Made by a program: the position numbers and the translations under genes. Below are positions 23,901 to 32,130 of a DNA stretch of 64,000 nucleotides, piece by piece. The stretch's first letter is position 1, and the number at the start of each line of letters is the position of its first letter. Below the pieces are notes generated by a model that saw only the letters and a list, made by a program, of their open reading frames with translations, was not told where the DNA came from and made no database searches. This DNA is from Siphonodentalium dalli (lineage: Eukaryota; Mollusca; Scaphopoda; Gadilida; Siphonodentaliidae): assembly GCA_032622095.1 (NCBI GenBank), contig CP136065.1, positions 248,991,474 through 249,055,473 of the forward strand, given 5' to 3'.

Positions 23901-26900
23901 TTAAATATTGAATAAAACACTACATGACACATACTATGTTGATTCATATGCTTGACCTACTAGTACATGTACTATAATTTTTTTAACTATAGTTGATGTT
24001 TTGCTCAGAGTTTCCACTGTGCTATTATTTGGGTCTGCACTGTTATTAACTTTCAATGGAATTTTTCCCCTGCACTATTATTTGGGCCTGCACTTTTATT
24101 TGGAGCCCGAGAGTACCGGTAGGAGCACTATCAACAGACATGGTGTGTGTATAGATATATATACATGTATAGAGGTTATCACCACATACATGTATGTTAG
24201 GGGTAAAGCTACTGTTTCCAAAAACCAGGCATGCTAGGTTGGGTGTACTGGCTACCTCCAGACAATGGGATGTAGTCGTCACAATATAAGAACTGTATAA
24301 TGGTGGTATTATGGGTAAAATTCTTATAAACGTTAGTGACATCAATTTCGTTCCAAGTTTATAGTCAAATGTATGAAAATGTGGTATGTGAATAATAAAT
24401 AACATACCTACATGTAAGCATGAAGTAAGCTTGATCTTTCATCAATCTTAATGTCTATTTCCACTGTGTTTATCAAGTAATACTTTCCCCACAACACAAG
24501 TTGGCATTTTATGTCACTTCGGTCGAAGTAATTCAATATTTCAGCAGCTGGATAACAAATATCAAAATAAAATTAAAAAAAAAAATTTCCCTACCTACCT
24601 ACCCTAATTTTTTCACTCTGTTATTGGAAAAATACAATTATTTTTTTTGGCCTAAATAGCAGACGACTAATCTAAATTCCCGTAGTTTGGTGAGCCTTTG
24701 AGATCATGGGTGTCTTTTTGCATGTTTGGGACACCCTGGTTGTCTTTTTGCACATTTGAGAGATCCTGGGTGTCTTTTTGCTCGAAACCATGCGACAATG
24801 ACCAATTCAGCGTTTGTTAGTTAGTTAGTTAATTGAGGTCCACTTTCAACAGCTATGATAAGAGGAGACCTAAAGGCTAAATTCAGGCTAAGATATTCAT
24901 TTATGTCTCCTCCCACTTTTAGAATAAGTACTCCCAATTCAGGCAGTGACTAATGTTGTATGTACTCTGTTGTCTATAGAAACCAAGAAAATGCAGTCAA
25001 CGCACCTGAGAGAACAGATTCGATATAATTTGAATCAGGGCAGTCGATTTTGAATCAAATCGAATCAGACAAACAACTATTCCGAATCAAATCAAATCAA
25101 TGTTAATAATTTCAGCCTAAATCCCACCCATCACTATTATTAGGCACATGAGAGTATGGGAGACTCACATATATTAGAGAATATATCGGTGGACGTTTTC
25201 ACATTTGTTAGCCAATTATGCTTTAATAACCGTAAATGATTTACGCTTAAGCATAATGCTTAAGTGTAATTCATTTACGCTTAAACCAGGGTTTCCGCTA
25301 AGGTTTGGGGGATTGGAACTATAGCTGCTGGGGAAAATCTCAGTCCATCATCAGACTGCAAATATCTAATAGCTTTTTTGTAAAGTTTGAAGGGTTAATG
25401 TAAGGATCTTGTCATTTGGCATCTAAACATTGTTATTGTATAGATACCTGAAACTTTGCGACAAAAACATTGTTATTATTAGGAAAATGTGTGCGTGAAT
25501 ATACGGACATTCTTTTATTCATGTGCCCCCTAATAAATTAATAATCATCATTTCATTGAGTGTACTGGGTCCGTGAAGATTCGGCGGAGGGAAGATTCGG
25601 CAGGGAAGATTCGGCTGGTTTTATCGGCCGAATTTTCCTAGGTTTATACCAATATATTGGGACAGGAGATTTTATGTTTTAAGTTTTATGAATAATGTGG
25701 ACATATTTTTTAATAATATATTACATGAATAAATTAAATTAAATGAAGCTATTACTTTTATGATGTTTTGTTTGAGATAATTTTAGAACTGGTAAGTTTA
25801 TTTGTTTTGTTTCATGAGTGAATATTTTACAAGAATAAATTACTTTTATTATTACTTTTGTTATTACTTTTATGATGTTTTGTCATTAGTTTGTTTGACA
25901 TATTTTAGGTTTATGATAAGGTAAGTTTAATATATTGAAGTTATTACTTACAAATTACGTGGTAAATCCAAATATCACGTTCGAACACCATAAGGAATTA
26001 TGATTAATGAAGATTCAATGAGAAAACGAATAAAAAATTTGACAGTTGTTCACACTCTGTTCACGTTGGCACCAAGTGTTTACATAACAGTCGGTAGAAT
26101 ATACAGAGTCGTCTTTCTGATGCTGATATGATCTCAGTGAGAACTATTCGATGTTTGTTTAGATAAGTTTGCTTAGTGCATTTCAGTTGGGACAGTTCAG
26201 TTGTTTGTTTTACCGCATCAGATCTAACGACTTTTAGACTATATAGTTGAATGAAATTGACTTCACCATATCACATCTTCATCATGCCTTCGTCCCACAT
26301 AAGCCGTAATCCCCAAGCCGTAATCCCTCCACTAATTAGTTAGATCAAACGACTGGCCGAATTTTCACCGCCGAATCTTCCCTCCGCCGAAAAATACATG
26401 GCCGAAACTTCCCTCCGCCGAATCTTCCCGTTCCCAGTGTACTGTACATACTAGTAGATGTATAGACTTCCTTGATGATACAGTGTTTTTACAGCAAAAT
26501 GTGACATAAACACAATTATGTGTCCTCTTACAGGAGTGTTGTTACAAATAATTATGTGATTAGATGTAATCAGATATGTTTGTGACTAAGTCTAATGTAG
26601 GCCTATGGGAGAGGGGGAGATAGAGGGGTAACAGTGGGAGCTCTGTGCCAAAAAAAAAGCACTTAGCGGTTAAATTCCGTACATGGCCTGATTTGCCTGA
26701 CCTGACAGACAATGTTAATTTTAGTCTTTTGACTGTTGTAGAGTGAGAGTGTGTGTTGTTGACAATGACCAGATGACAACCAGCTGATTACCTGTTGTTC
26801 AAAAAAACTTAGTCTTGTATTCATATTTGCGTGAATTTTCTGTATTTTCTAACTCGCCATCATGTTGTCGCCTCATTAGTCGTCTTTCTAGCTTAGGAAG

Positions 26901-26987
26901 GTGGCACTCTACTTCGTGTGGGAGAGCAATAAACAGATATATAACTAAACCAACTAATAAGCGATCAAATAATATACAATTCTCCAT
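8727..26987 (-). CDS. PRCP: Lysosomal Pro-X carboxypeptidase, 9 exons
   Basis: Joining nine GT-AG exons (26792-26987, 22890-23030, 20796-20897, 19838-20019, 18782-18939, 16088-16260, 15546-15710, 11095-11282, 8727-8934) gives about 503 residues once a one-base frameshift in exon 1 is allowed for; human PRCP has 496. Family S28 serine carboxypeptidases remove the residue after a C-terminal proline, in lysosomes or after secretion. Visible: signal peptide (hydrophobic [13 protein letters not shown], residues 11-22), YTGNEGDI and WFCNNTGF near 100-115, nucleophile Ser188 in GGSYGG, Asp440 in LDPWSGG, His465 in GAHHLD. The Ser-Asp spacing (252) and Asp-His spacing (25) fit the human triad. N-X-S/T sites occur in CNNT, NLSS, NYTG and LNTS. 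Intron phases are 0,0,0,2,1,0,0,2. The family call is very firm; whether this copy is functional is open because of exon 1. Confidence 0.95.
9037..9352. mobile_element. hAT-like palindromic MITE, truncated
   Basis: The left end caagcctgcaaatagggtgt leads into the gaggtccccag hairpin and conserved interior; the right end stops inside the second hairpin. It lies in PRCP intron 8. Confidence 0.8.
9472..9655. repeat. Foldback hairpin of about 180 bp
   Basis: A perfect 15-bp inverted repeat (gccaaaatagtggtc / gaccactattttggc) is flanked by an imperfect outer stem ('cagaatattatatagataat' against 'atttatcatattatattgaa'). It lies in PRCP intron 8. It could be a foldback MITE; a structured RNA is less likely. 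Confidence 0.6.
9656..10203. other. Intron sequence, nothing recognised
   Basis: This is PRCP intron 8 sequence with no repeat or coding feature that I recognise. Confidence 0.5.
10212..11087. mobile_element. hAT-like element at PRCP exon 8 donor
   Basis: Inverted ends CAGACCTGTTTACTTTC / GGAAAGTAAACAGGTCGG are flanked by the exact 8-bp direct repeat ATTATACC (10204-10211 and 11088-11095). An 8-bp duplication and CAG-type ends point to the hAT superfamily. The interior has repeated 'gggagattt' phrases and no transposase, so it is non-autonomous. The right-hand duplication is the PRCP exon 8 splice donor. Confidence 0.9.
11095..11282 (-). CDS. PRCP: PRCP exon 8, transposon at its donor
   Basis: This exon is 188 nt, phase 0 to 2. 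It encodes [20 protein letters not shown] through [19 protein letters not shown]. The acceptor is catcttag. The donor G|gtataat coincides with the 8-bp target duplication of the hAT-like element at 10212-11087, so the intron runs straight into the transposon after seven bases. Confidence 0.95.
11303..11330. repeat. 28-bp direct repeat with 13711-13738
   Basis: The segment tataaatctagtcgttatta followed by aagcttat is found identically at 13711-13738, about 2.4 kb away in the same intron. The two copies flank most of the Helitron-like chain. Confidence 0.85.
11667..12281 (+). mobile_element. Helitron-like element A1 with 122-bp repeats
   Basis: It begins TCTCATATATATTTTGAAGA and ends with a hairpin (AGCCCGG...CGGGCT), about ten bases, then CTAG, as expected of Helitron/Helentron ends. 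The interior is a 122-bp tandem repeat containing gcgcatgcgcaga and ggtggagctatcgacttgaa. It resembles pearl/HINE-type non-autonomous elements of bivalves. Confidence 0.8.
12282..13074 (+). mobile_element. Helitron-like element A2, head-to-tail with A1
   Basis: It starts TCTAATATATATTTTGAAGA immediately after the CTAG of A1, with no host base between. It carries more copies of the 122-bp repeat, ends with the same hairpin (the last segment duplicated) and CTAG at 13071-13074. Confidence 0.8.
13075..13705 (+). mobile_element. Helitron-like element A3, different interior
   Basis: It starts TCTATTATATATTTTGGAAG directly after A2 and has a (tg)n run at about 13099. The interior repeats 'gaccttgaccttgaaat' and 'caaggtcaaat'. 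It ends with hairpin CCCGGAcgaaatCGGGT, then CTGCTAG. Open frames here arise from the repeats. Confidence 0.78.
13752..14941 (+). mobile_element. Helitron-like element A4, no minisatellite
   Basis: It begins TCTATACTATATATTTTGAG and ends with hairpin GCCGCCAGTGGCGGGC, then taacctgCTAG. It is 1.19 kb with no tandem repeat and no Rep/helicase reading frame. It is separated from A3 by 46 bp that include the 28-bp repeat. Confidence 0.7.
14942..15545. other. PRCP intron 7, nothing recognised
   Basis: AT-rich intron sequence between the Helitron-like chain and exon 7, with no repeat or coding signal that I recognise. Confidence 0.5.
15546..15710 (-). CDS. PRCP: PRCP exon 7
   Basis: This exon is 165 nt, phase 0 to 0, 55 codons. 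It runs from [20 protein letters not shown] to [11 protein letters not shown] and includes the glycosylation-type sites NYTG and LNTS. The acceptor is attttcacag and the donor is CAG|gtgatt. Confidence 0.95.
16088..16260 (-). CDS. PRCP: PRCP exon 6
   Basis: This exon is 173 nt, phase 1 to 0. It encodes [20 protein letters not shown], then [20 protein letters not shown] and [11 protein letters not shown], matching the family's 'LAMVDYPY...LPAWPIK' region. The acceptor is ctcttttcag and the donor is AAG|gtatgt. Confidence 0.95.
16358..16668. mobile_element. MITE with 50-bp inverted ends, PRCP intron 5
   Basis: The left arm (ctgaagggttcactctcgcc, aaaaaagtgctgaagggtac) and right arm (gtacccttcagcactttttt, tggtgagagtgaccccttca) are inverted repeats of about 50 bp around a 200-bp interior. 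No clean target duplication was found. Confidence 0.75.
16663..17085. repeat. 28-bp minisatellite split by a MITE
   Basis: Units read ctacaaaaccatatcacagg then gatgtggg: three copies at 16663-16744 and between four and five at 16959-17085. The gap between them is a 214-bp inserted element. Confidence 0.92.
16745..16958. mobile_element. hAT-like MITE inside minisatellite
   Basis: The element has ends AGGCCCCCCAC / GTGGGGGCCT and inner 'ggaatacgg' inverted arms. It is flanked by 8-bp direct repeats CAGGGATG (16737-16744 and 16959-16966). Neighbouring intact units of the 28-bp array show the pre-insertion site. 8 bp suggests hAT. Confidence 0.88.
17162..17354. mobile_element. TA-type foldback MITE, copy 1
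   Basis: A near-complete palindrome with ends cggtaatgccct / agggcattactg, flanked by TA dinucleotides, as in Tc1/mariner-type MITEs. Arms include ggaaatatggtttgttgcca. It is a sister of 17810-18022. Confidence 0.85.
17810..18022. mobile_element. TA-type foldback MITE, copy 2
   Basis: A 213-bp palindrome with ends CAGTAATGCCCT and AGGACATTACTG, flanked by TA. The loop is around ctccctgagagc. A half copy lies at 63551-63690. Confidence 0.88.
18270..18620. repeat. Degenerate dispersed repeat, PRCP intron 5
   Basis: Two internal cycles of 'catgtgattaatccatatac', 'ggcataactatg' and 'tcatccggacaacaaa', related to 1-330 and 42925-43230. Confidence 0.6.
18734..18802. repeat. 37-bp duplication of PRCP exon 5 donor
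   Basis: ctcatacccacctgattggc tgacagaatct occurs at 18734 and again at 18771. On the minus strand each carries CAG|gtgggtatgag, so two equal-strength donors lie 37 bp apart. Confidence 0.92.
18782..18939 (-). CDS. PRCP: PRCP exon 5, duplicated splice-site regions
   Basis: This exon is 158 nt, phase 2 to 1, encoding [11 protein letters not shown] through [13 protein letters not shown]. The acceptor is ttctctag and the donor is CAG|gtgggt. The donor region is tandemly duplicated 37 bp downstream (decoy donor at 18745/18744). The acceptor region is repeated in a local array at 18913-19176. Using the decoy donor would shift the frame by one and reach a TGA early in exon 6, so the proximal donor is chosen. 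Confidence 0.93.
18913..19176. repeat. Repeat array at PRCP exon 5 acceptor
   Basis: About 76-bp units start gataggagctgaggctgcc and contain agaagagaatagtaatcatc; there are three main units plus extra 'ctgttagagaagagaatagt' subunits. The copy at about 19110-19135 carries a pseudo-acceptor, ttacag followed by ATCCGTGGCAGCC, nearly the true exon 5 start. Confidence 0.88.
19172..19607. mobile_element. hAT-like palindromic MITE, near full length
   Basis: Runs from aatagtgtgtgtctgacatt with the first hairpin, through the conserved interior (inverted relative to the 5.6-kb copies), to the second hairpin and aatgataggcacacta. It lies in PRCP intron 4. Confidence 0.85.
19838..20019 (-). CDS. PRCP: PRCP exon 4, catalytic serine
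   Basis: This exon is 182 nt, phase 0 to 2. It starts [20 protein letters not shown] and holds the nucleophile elbow GGSYGGM (Ser188) followed by [14 protein letters not shown]. The acceptor is tattttccag and the donor is gtgagtt. Confidence 0.97.
20405..20784. mobile_element. TTAA MITE with two long hairpins, copy 1
   Basis: Ends TTAACCCTTTACCCAACA and its inverse, with TTAA at both edges. The interior holds two palindromes of about 66 bp built on gccaatgcattctcttatat and gcgagtcgacc. It ends 11 bp from the edge of PRCP exon 3. Confidence 0.92.
20796..20897 (-). CDS. PRCP: PRCP exon 3
   Basis: This exon is 102 nt, phase 0 to 0, 34 codons, starting [10 protein letters not shown] and containing [11 protein letters not shown], a family hallmark. 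The donor is AAG|gttagt and the acceptor is ctacag. A hAT-like MITE target duplication ends one base before the acceptor AG, and a TTAA-type MITE ends at 20784, 11 bp beyond the exon edge. The exon is thus enclosed by two transposons. Confidence 0.95.
20908..21161. mobile_element. hAT-like palindromic MITE at exon 3 acceptor
   Basis: Perfect-looking ends CAAGCCTTGAAATAGTGTGT and inverse, with two gaggtccccag hairpins back to back and almost no interior. The 8-bp direct repeat GTAGAATA lies at 20900-20907 and 21162-21169. This copy defines the family's termini and target-site size. Confidence 0.93.
21402..22042. mobile_element. hAT-like palindromic MITE, long variant
   Basis: It runs from tagtgtgcctgtcatttgca through two hairpins and a longer interior with internal repeats, ending agacacactataatcaggcttg. 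It lies in PRCP intron 2. Confidence 0.82.
22118..22630 (+). mobile_element. Element with terminal 150-bp palindrome, copy 1
   Basis: A palindrome (aaggattaactgtcatgtgg and complement, 22118-22278) is followed by about 350 bp of unique sequence. A near-identical inverted copy lies at 49310-49822. Both keep a 63-codon reading frame (22411-22602 here), [15 protein letters not shown]... ending DQSECWI, with only two amino-acid differences. Confidence 0.8.
22890..23030 (-). CDS. PRCP: PRCP exon 2
   Basis: This exon is 141 nt, phase 0 at both ends, 47 codons. It begins [10 protein letters not shown] and ends WFCNNT, containing YTGNEGDI, one of the best conserved stretches of S28 peptidases. The acceptor is ttatttcag and the donor is ACG|gtacag. 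An inverted-repeat element begins about 20 bp upstream of the acceptor. Confidence 0.95.
23052..24820. mobile_element. Large foldback in PRCP intron 1
   Basis: Arms of about 165 bp (23052-23214 and 24658-24820) are inverted repeats containing agacacccaggatctc and gcaaaaagacac phrases. They start about 20 bp upstream of the exon 2 acceptor. The space between is largely a PIF/Harbinger-like element. Confidence 0.8.
23335..24652. mobile_element. PIF/Harbinger-like element, 1.3 kb
   Basis: Ends GGCCAAAAAAAA and inverse, flanked by the 3-bp direct repeat TAA (23332-23334 and 24653-24655). A TWA 3-bp duplication and GGCC ends suit PIF/Harbinger. Subterminal 'gaccctaa' / 'taccctaa' repeats are present; no transposase is visible. 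It lies inside the foldback above. Confidence 0.75.
24821..25566. repeat. Intron sequence with a small hairpin
   Basis: Mostly unremarkable PRCP intron 1 sequence. An inverted repeat at 25228-25278 ('aaatgatttacgcttaagca' against 'tgcttaagtgtaattcattt') can form a stem of about 20 bp. Confidence 0.6.
25567..26435. mobile_element. hAT-like element, PRCP intron 1
   Basis: Inverted ends GGGTCCGTGAAGATTCGGCG and CTTCCCTCCGCCGAATCTTC-CCGTTCCC, with subterminal gaagattcggc repeats. 8-bp direct repeats AGTGTACT are at 25559-25566 and 26436-26443. No coding capacity was found. Confidence 0.88.
26792..26987 (-). CDS. PRCP: PRCP exon 1: start, signal peptide, frameshift
   Basis: Start ATG is at 26987-26985. 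The exon encodes [20 protein letters not shown], then a cleavable-looking signal end near HEVEC, and a linker ending [11 protein letters not shown] directly before the donor CAG|gtaatc. Exon 2 continues with VDHFGF, matching the family. The run of seven A on the plus strand (26801-26807) makes the frame read KFF then TGA; the duplicate copy near 32.8 kb has six and reads FFEQQ. The exon is therefore 196 nt where 195 would keep frame. This is a true frameshift or a homopolymer assembly error. An in-frame ATG at 27065 exists, but the duplicate does not preserve that extension, so the signal-peptide start is preferred. Confidence 0.88.
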
Positions 26988-27081
26988 TTTTAATAAAACT
27001 ATTGTCATGTGATTTATCACGTGCTCAATCTGGAAGATACTTTTTCGTGAATGGGAACTGGACAATAAAACGTGTTGTTAT

Positions 27082-29861
27082 CTTCTTCTTCTAGCTATCG
27101 ATCCGTCCGTTTAGGACAACCTCGTGTTGCGAGTAAAGTCCGCACTTAACTGTGGTCTATACATATGTACAGCCTAAAATAATACTTAGATAAAACAAAG
27201 ATTTGGTGGAGACGTGCAGATTCAGCATTCGCAGATGTATTAATTTATGAAAGTTACTTTTTTGCAGACAGTGTTCTGTATCGCGCACAATGAAGATAGT
27301 AACAGGGGTCAGATGAATGATGATGCAGGTCCTCAATAGTGTGGATATCAGCAGTCTCTATGCCAGGTAGTGATGAAGGATCTGTCAGGAATTGTACTTT
27401 TATTTCATCCGTACACAGTTTGAATTCTGAAGTGAATATAATCTGATAACATTCAGCTACTAGAGGGAGTGTCCGATCTCTGACAGGTTGTAAATATGTA
27501 CAGTGCACTGAGTGCAGTAGAAAGTGTTGTATGGTTTCAGATTCCTCATTACATAGCAAGCATATATCAGAAGTTGAATTTTTATTGTATCGCTGTTGGC
27601 GTATACCAAGTGAGTATGTATTTGTCACGAGTCGAAGTTTGGTTGATAGTTTGAAAACAGGATCGATGTTGCTCACTGCGGGTCTTCAGAAGCTGGTTGA
27701 CTATCCCAGGATTATACGAATATGAATTAAGACGTGCTAAAGTACTGTAGAAAGCAGCTTCAGCGACAATCCGATCTTTCCAGTACAATTTAACTGCTTT
27801 CTTCACTAGATGTTTCCATTCCTCTTTGCTGTGTGGTGATGTTAGTTCCTCATAGATGCACAATAAATCATATTTTAGAAATAGCTTTCTGACCTCTGAG
27901 AACCAACTATTGCTGTTGACATCTTTAAGTAAAAGTTGACGATGGGCGAGCGTTTTTTTCAATGGCAGAATCAGGTTGTCTACAAACATTGTTGAATAAA
28001 ACAAGTACTTTTTTGTCGATTTGTCCCTGAATAGGTAAAAGTCCCGATAAAATAAATACAGCCGGGTCTGCAACTGCATTTGATAGTGATAAAATCTGTT
28101 TGATGAATTTCTTTTGGAAGGACTCCAATAATTTCACATGCTTCGGAGATGGAATTAAAACTTCACATCCATAAGTTAAAACAGGAGCTACATAAATATT
28201 AAATAGATGTATACATGTTTGATGATCCAGGCCATTCTCACCATGGAATCCAAGAGGCATAAGAACATAAGCAGTCCGACGAGCCTTTTTGATATTGTTG
28301 TTTATTGTTTCCAGGATAGTTTTATTGATAGATGTTGCCCGAATAATTCCTAAATGTGAGGAGGAGTCAACATTGGGCATATTTATGTTGTCAATGGTGA
28401 AGGATTCAACTGGATGCTTCTTCTTTCCACATTGGGATACTTTGATAATGACACTCTTCTTAGGTTGGAGCAAATACCGGTGTTCTCTGCTATACTGGTA
28501 TGCCACATTAATGAGAGTTTGTAGATCAGTGACGTTTGAGCTCACAAGGGCAATATCATCAGCGCAGGCAGTTGCCGATACATTTGTATTTCCAATCGTA
28601 ATCCCAAGGTGTTGATCTGATAAACGTTGTAGGAGATCATTAATATAAAGTTTGTAAAGATCGGCACTCAAAATTCCTACTTGTCGCACTCCTTGTAATA
28701 TTTGGAAACTTGCAGATTTCTTGGATGCCCATTTGACGACAGAAGAACAGTCAGAATGAAGATCATCAATACTAGACCATGTGTTGTAGTCAGTTGATGT
28801 GATAAAAGTTTTCCGAAGAAGAATTTCTTTACAAACAACGTCAAAAGCTGACTTGGCATCGAGTAAGGCAATATATACATCTGTTTTGTTGTCATATTGC
28901 TCCCTGATTGCTTCCTCTAACAAGAGTGCACTATTTAAAGGAGAAGCATTTGCCGTGAAACCTCTTTGTAAAGGTGATTGTTCAGGTAGAGTGTATTTCC
29001 TTAGCTCGTCACGAATGATAACTTCAATAATTTTAAGTAGAACAGGTAGAACAGTTATTCGGATCCTCTGTAATTTCCAGAATTATTTTTTTCACCTTTG
29101 TTCTTGTAGATAGGGTTGAGAAGACCAGTTTTCAATGGAGTCGGAATAGTGTTATGCTGAAGTATCACGTTGATTAATTCAGTTAATATGAACATAAAAT
29201 TGTCACTAGCATATCGAAAGTGTTCTGCAGAAAGTCCAAAAATATCCTCGGCTTTCCCCTTTATTTAGCGTTGAAATTGAATGCTTCACTTTCTGAACAT
29301 CAACCACTAATGCTGTCTTCTCAGTCCTAGAAGCTTTGATTGCAGCATAGTCATCAAGTGCTTGATGGTAAAAAGAGAAGTCATATGAGGTATTGTCACT
29401 TGGAGATGCAAGTTTACTGAAGTGTTCATGCCATCCATCAATTACATCATCGTTGCTGTACTTGGTGTCATTCACATATAAATCACTAATAAAGGTGTTA
29501 CCATTACATTTTTGTCGTTTGATCAACCTGTAGAAAAGGTCCTTATCTGCTTCTCTAGACTGCATGATGGAACTCTTTAGGTTCATATTCTTCTGTAATA
29601 CAGCTTTGCGCACAAGCAACCTATATTCCTTCCGAGAATCTTTTCTGTTGATACACAACTCATTTGTTGGGTCACTTGGTTTACCAGCTGTTATCCAATC
29701 TGAGTGTGCCTTCCGGTTCTTATGCAGTGCGCTGGCGATAAATTGGTTCCAAACATCTAGTTTAGGTTTATTTTTGTTAAGTCTTCTTTTCGGAGTACAT
29801 TCACCAGCAGAGCTTGTGAGGATATTAAATAATGAATTGATGGATATCATCACATCAGTCT
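27082..29861 (-). mobile_element. Truncated non-LTR retrotransposon (LINE)
   Basis: A degenerate reverse-transcriptase ORF runs on the minus strand in at least four frames. The pre-RT linker (29853-29260) reads RKEYRLLVRKAVL. The RT segment (about 29060-27950) includes YIALLDAKSAFDVV, GVRQVGILSADLYKLYINDL, ACADDIALVSS and LQPKKSVI. The C-terminal cysteine segment (about 27560) reads CLLCNEESETIQHFLL. No endonuclease domain is present, so it is 5'-truncated. Its 3' end on the minus strand finishes in an agaagaagaag tail. The boundaries are set by comparison with the LINE-free duplicate at 32605-33115. Confidence 0.88.
28000..29060 (-). pseudogene. LINE reverse transcriptase, decayed
   Basis: This is the RT core of the LINE. 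The polymerase box reads CADD where YADD is expected, and the upstream motif reads GVRQVG where GVRQGG is usual. Frameshifts occur near 29255, 29053 and 27945. The element cannot make a full protein as assembled. Confidence 0.85.
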
Positions 29862-31069
29862 TCCGGTGAAGACATTACTGTGCCGGAACAATGTATTAAC
29901 TGACAGCACAGTGGTATTTCTGGCTGTTAATTAATTAATTGACCTAGTGAAAGAGCTGCAGTGGTATTCACTTGACGGTCTATTTCAGTGGGTTTATAGA
30001 ACTTAGAAGTGCTACATTCTGGTCTCTAGACAATCATGTTAACTTGTTTAAAGATACATATAATCTGATTCGATGGTCCCCGTATCATCCAGTTACAACA
30101 AGACCGGAATTTCTCACACCATTATAATTAGTATTAGTATCTGTCCTTGGGCCCATCTACATAAACGACCTCCCATCCTCGCTATCGGGCAATTTTTTTA
30201 TCAAAATGTGTAATTACTAAACCGGAAATATTTACTCTATAGACTATTATATTACTCCGACGATACCGGTACACTTCTGTTACACGAACTATAGTGACAT
30301 TTGAACTTCCCATGATTCTCTTGGATTTCCCATAATTCTAATATCGGGTATAAAACACTTTTCGCGCCGAAAATATTCACTCGATTTCGAATTTTTTCGA
30401 CATGGCACTTCGATTAAGTTTTCCCCCACCCACCCTATTCCCCCTTGTTTTCTAATTCAGATCAGTTTTAGATGATTGTTCACGGTAATTCGCTTACCGC
30501 TAGAATAATGGTTATTTCTTGAGATTTTGTCTCTGTTCTGATTACATAATATTAATAATATGTGTTATATATTTATGTGGGCAGAAGTTGGAGAATTCAT
30601 AATAATTTCATGTGTAAAAGGTAGAGTGCAAGCATGAGGAGGAGAGAAAAGTGAGAGTAAGGTTTCATTATTGTTCACATGTTTAATGTATGTTTGTTGG
30701 GAGATCAGATCTCAATAAATAATATTATGGCCATTCCGTCTTTGTCATAATTTCCATATGGAGTGGTTCTAATTAATAGTGAAGGGCATAGTAATTAAGT
30801 CACTATCGCCTCTTTGTAGATGACACTATAGCTGAAATGGTCATTGTCACCACCTTTCGTTTAGTTGGGTACCCAGCTTTTTTAAACTTTCAGTTGGGTA
30901 CCCAGCTTTATGTAGCAGTACAATTGAGTACCCAGCTTTATGAAATCTCACACAAAGCTTGATTTAATTAGTGATTGCCCTCAGTTGATTTGCGAAATGA
31001 ACCTGGTAATTTTGTCAAATTCTTGTTTAATATGAATAATGATGTCTATTCGTCACGCAGTCTATGTAA
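29862..31069. other. Ancestral PRCP upstream DNA and spacer
   Basis: 29862-29884 and 30107-30150 match the LINE-free duplicate near 33040-33115, so this was PRCP-proximal DNA before the LINE arrived. The phrase 'agttgggtacccagcttt' is repeated three times at 30860-30945. No gene was found. Confidence 0.6.
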
Positions 31070-31169
31070 NNNNNNNNNNNNNNNNNNNNNNNNNNNNNNN
31101 NNNNNNNNNNNNNNNNNNNNNNNNNNNNNNNNNNNNNNNNNNNNNNNNNNNNNNNNNNNNNNNNNNNNN
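31070..31169. other. Assembly gap, 100 N
   Basis: There are exactly 100 unknown bases, a conventional scaffold gap of unsized length. It separates the LINE-bearing and LINE-free copies of the PRCP exon-1 region. Confidence 0.99.
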
Positions 31170-31213
31170 TTTAATTAATTTTTTTTTATTTAAATAAAAA
31201 ATATTTTATTTAA

Positions 31214-32129
31214 GGCCAAAAAAAGGAGTTATTTTTATTTTTATTTTTTTTATGGGGATAATGCCCATAAGTTAGCATGGTTATTATGCCTTCCCAGGTT
31301 AAGAAAATGTAAGGAAAACATTGTTTTGATATAAACTAATGTATTCCACTATAAAAATTGGCCAATTATCACATTGTACTACCCGTAGTCCCGTACATCA
31401 ATGCTGGAATAAAGAATTACATAAATATATGACATTGTACTCTCCGTACATCATATAGGGATTTACCAGAATGATTTGTACAATTAATATTTCAATTTAC
31501 TGTTGTTGATATATTTGATATATGTATGTACCTTTTTATAGTATATATCTATTTATATCTATCTATATACTTTAATATTTATCCATCTAAACTATAGTAA
31601 CTATACATGCTAGCCATAAAAACTTCAAATACTATTATATTAAACCAGCATACACATCGCCAATACGCACCATATTACTTTCCTGTTTGCATTCCCGATA
31701 TTGGAAATCTCAGAATTGTTTACGAAAAGTGGGTTATCTACCTTGCCGAAATATTTTAACATTACATTCCGCCATTCCGGTGCGTTTTGCGTCCGTAATT
31801 TCGTACACAAGAGGTGATTGTTTAGCAACGTCCAATTTATACCAACCAACCATTTGACTTAATAAACTTGGGGTTTGGGCAGCTTGTGGTGACAATATAC
31901 CTGATAGTTATCGTTGCATAGTGTCTGATTTTGAATACCAACACATACACCATTGTATTTCTATCATATTTGATGTTTGAAACATAACTAATTTCCAGTT
32001 TTTCTAGTTTCCAATTTTCGTGTTATCATTTGACAGCATTGGTCGAAAATCGTAATAAAATGTTCAACGCGGGCCTTTTTTCCAGACGCGGCTATGCCCG
32101 AGAATCAAAAAACTTTTTTTTTTTGGCCA
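31214..32129. mobile_element. PIF/Harbinger-like element, 0.9 kb
   Basis: GGCCAAAAAAA at the left and its inverse at the right; the right subterminal 'gcccgagaatcaaaaaac' matches the ends of the 52970-58288 element. Target duplication is unclear here. A 69-codon minus-strand frame at 31849-31640 has no recognised domain. Confidence 0.65.
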
Positions 32130-32130
32130 A

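Noticed and set aside
24405-24550. A minus-strand frame of about 48 codons ending at a donor-like gtatgt, considered as PRCP exon 1
   Set aside because: The phase would place a TAG at the junction with exon 2. The true exon 1 at 26792-26987 fits family sequence, phase and signal peptide.
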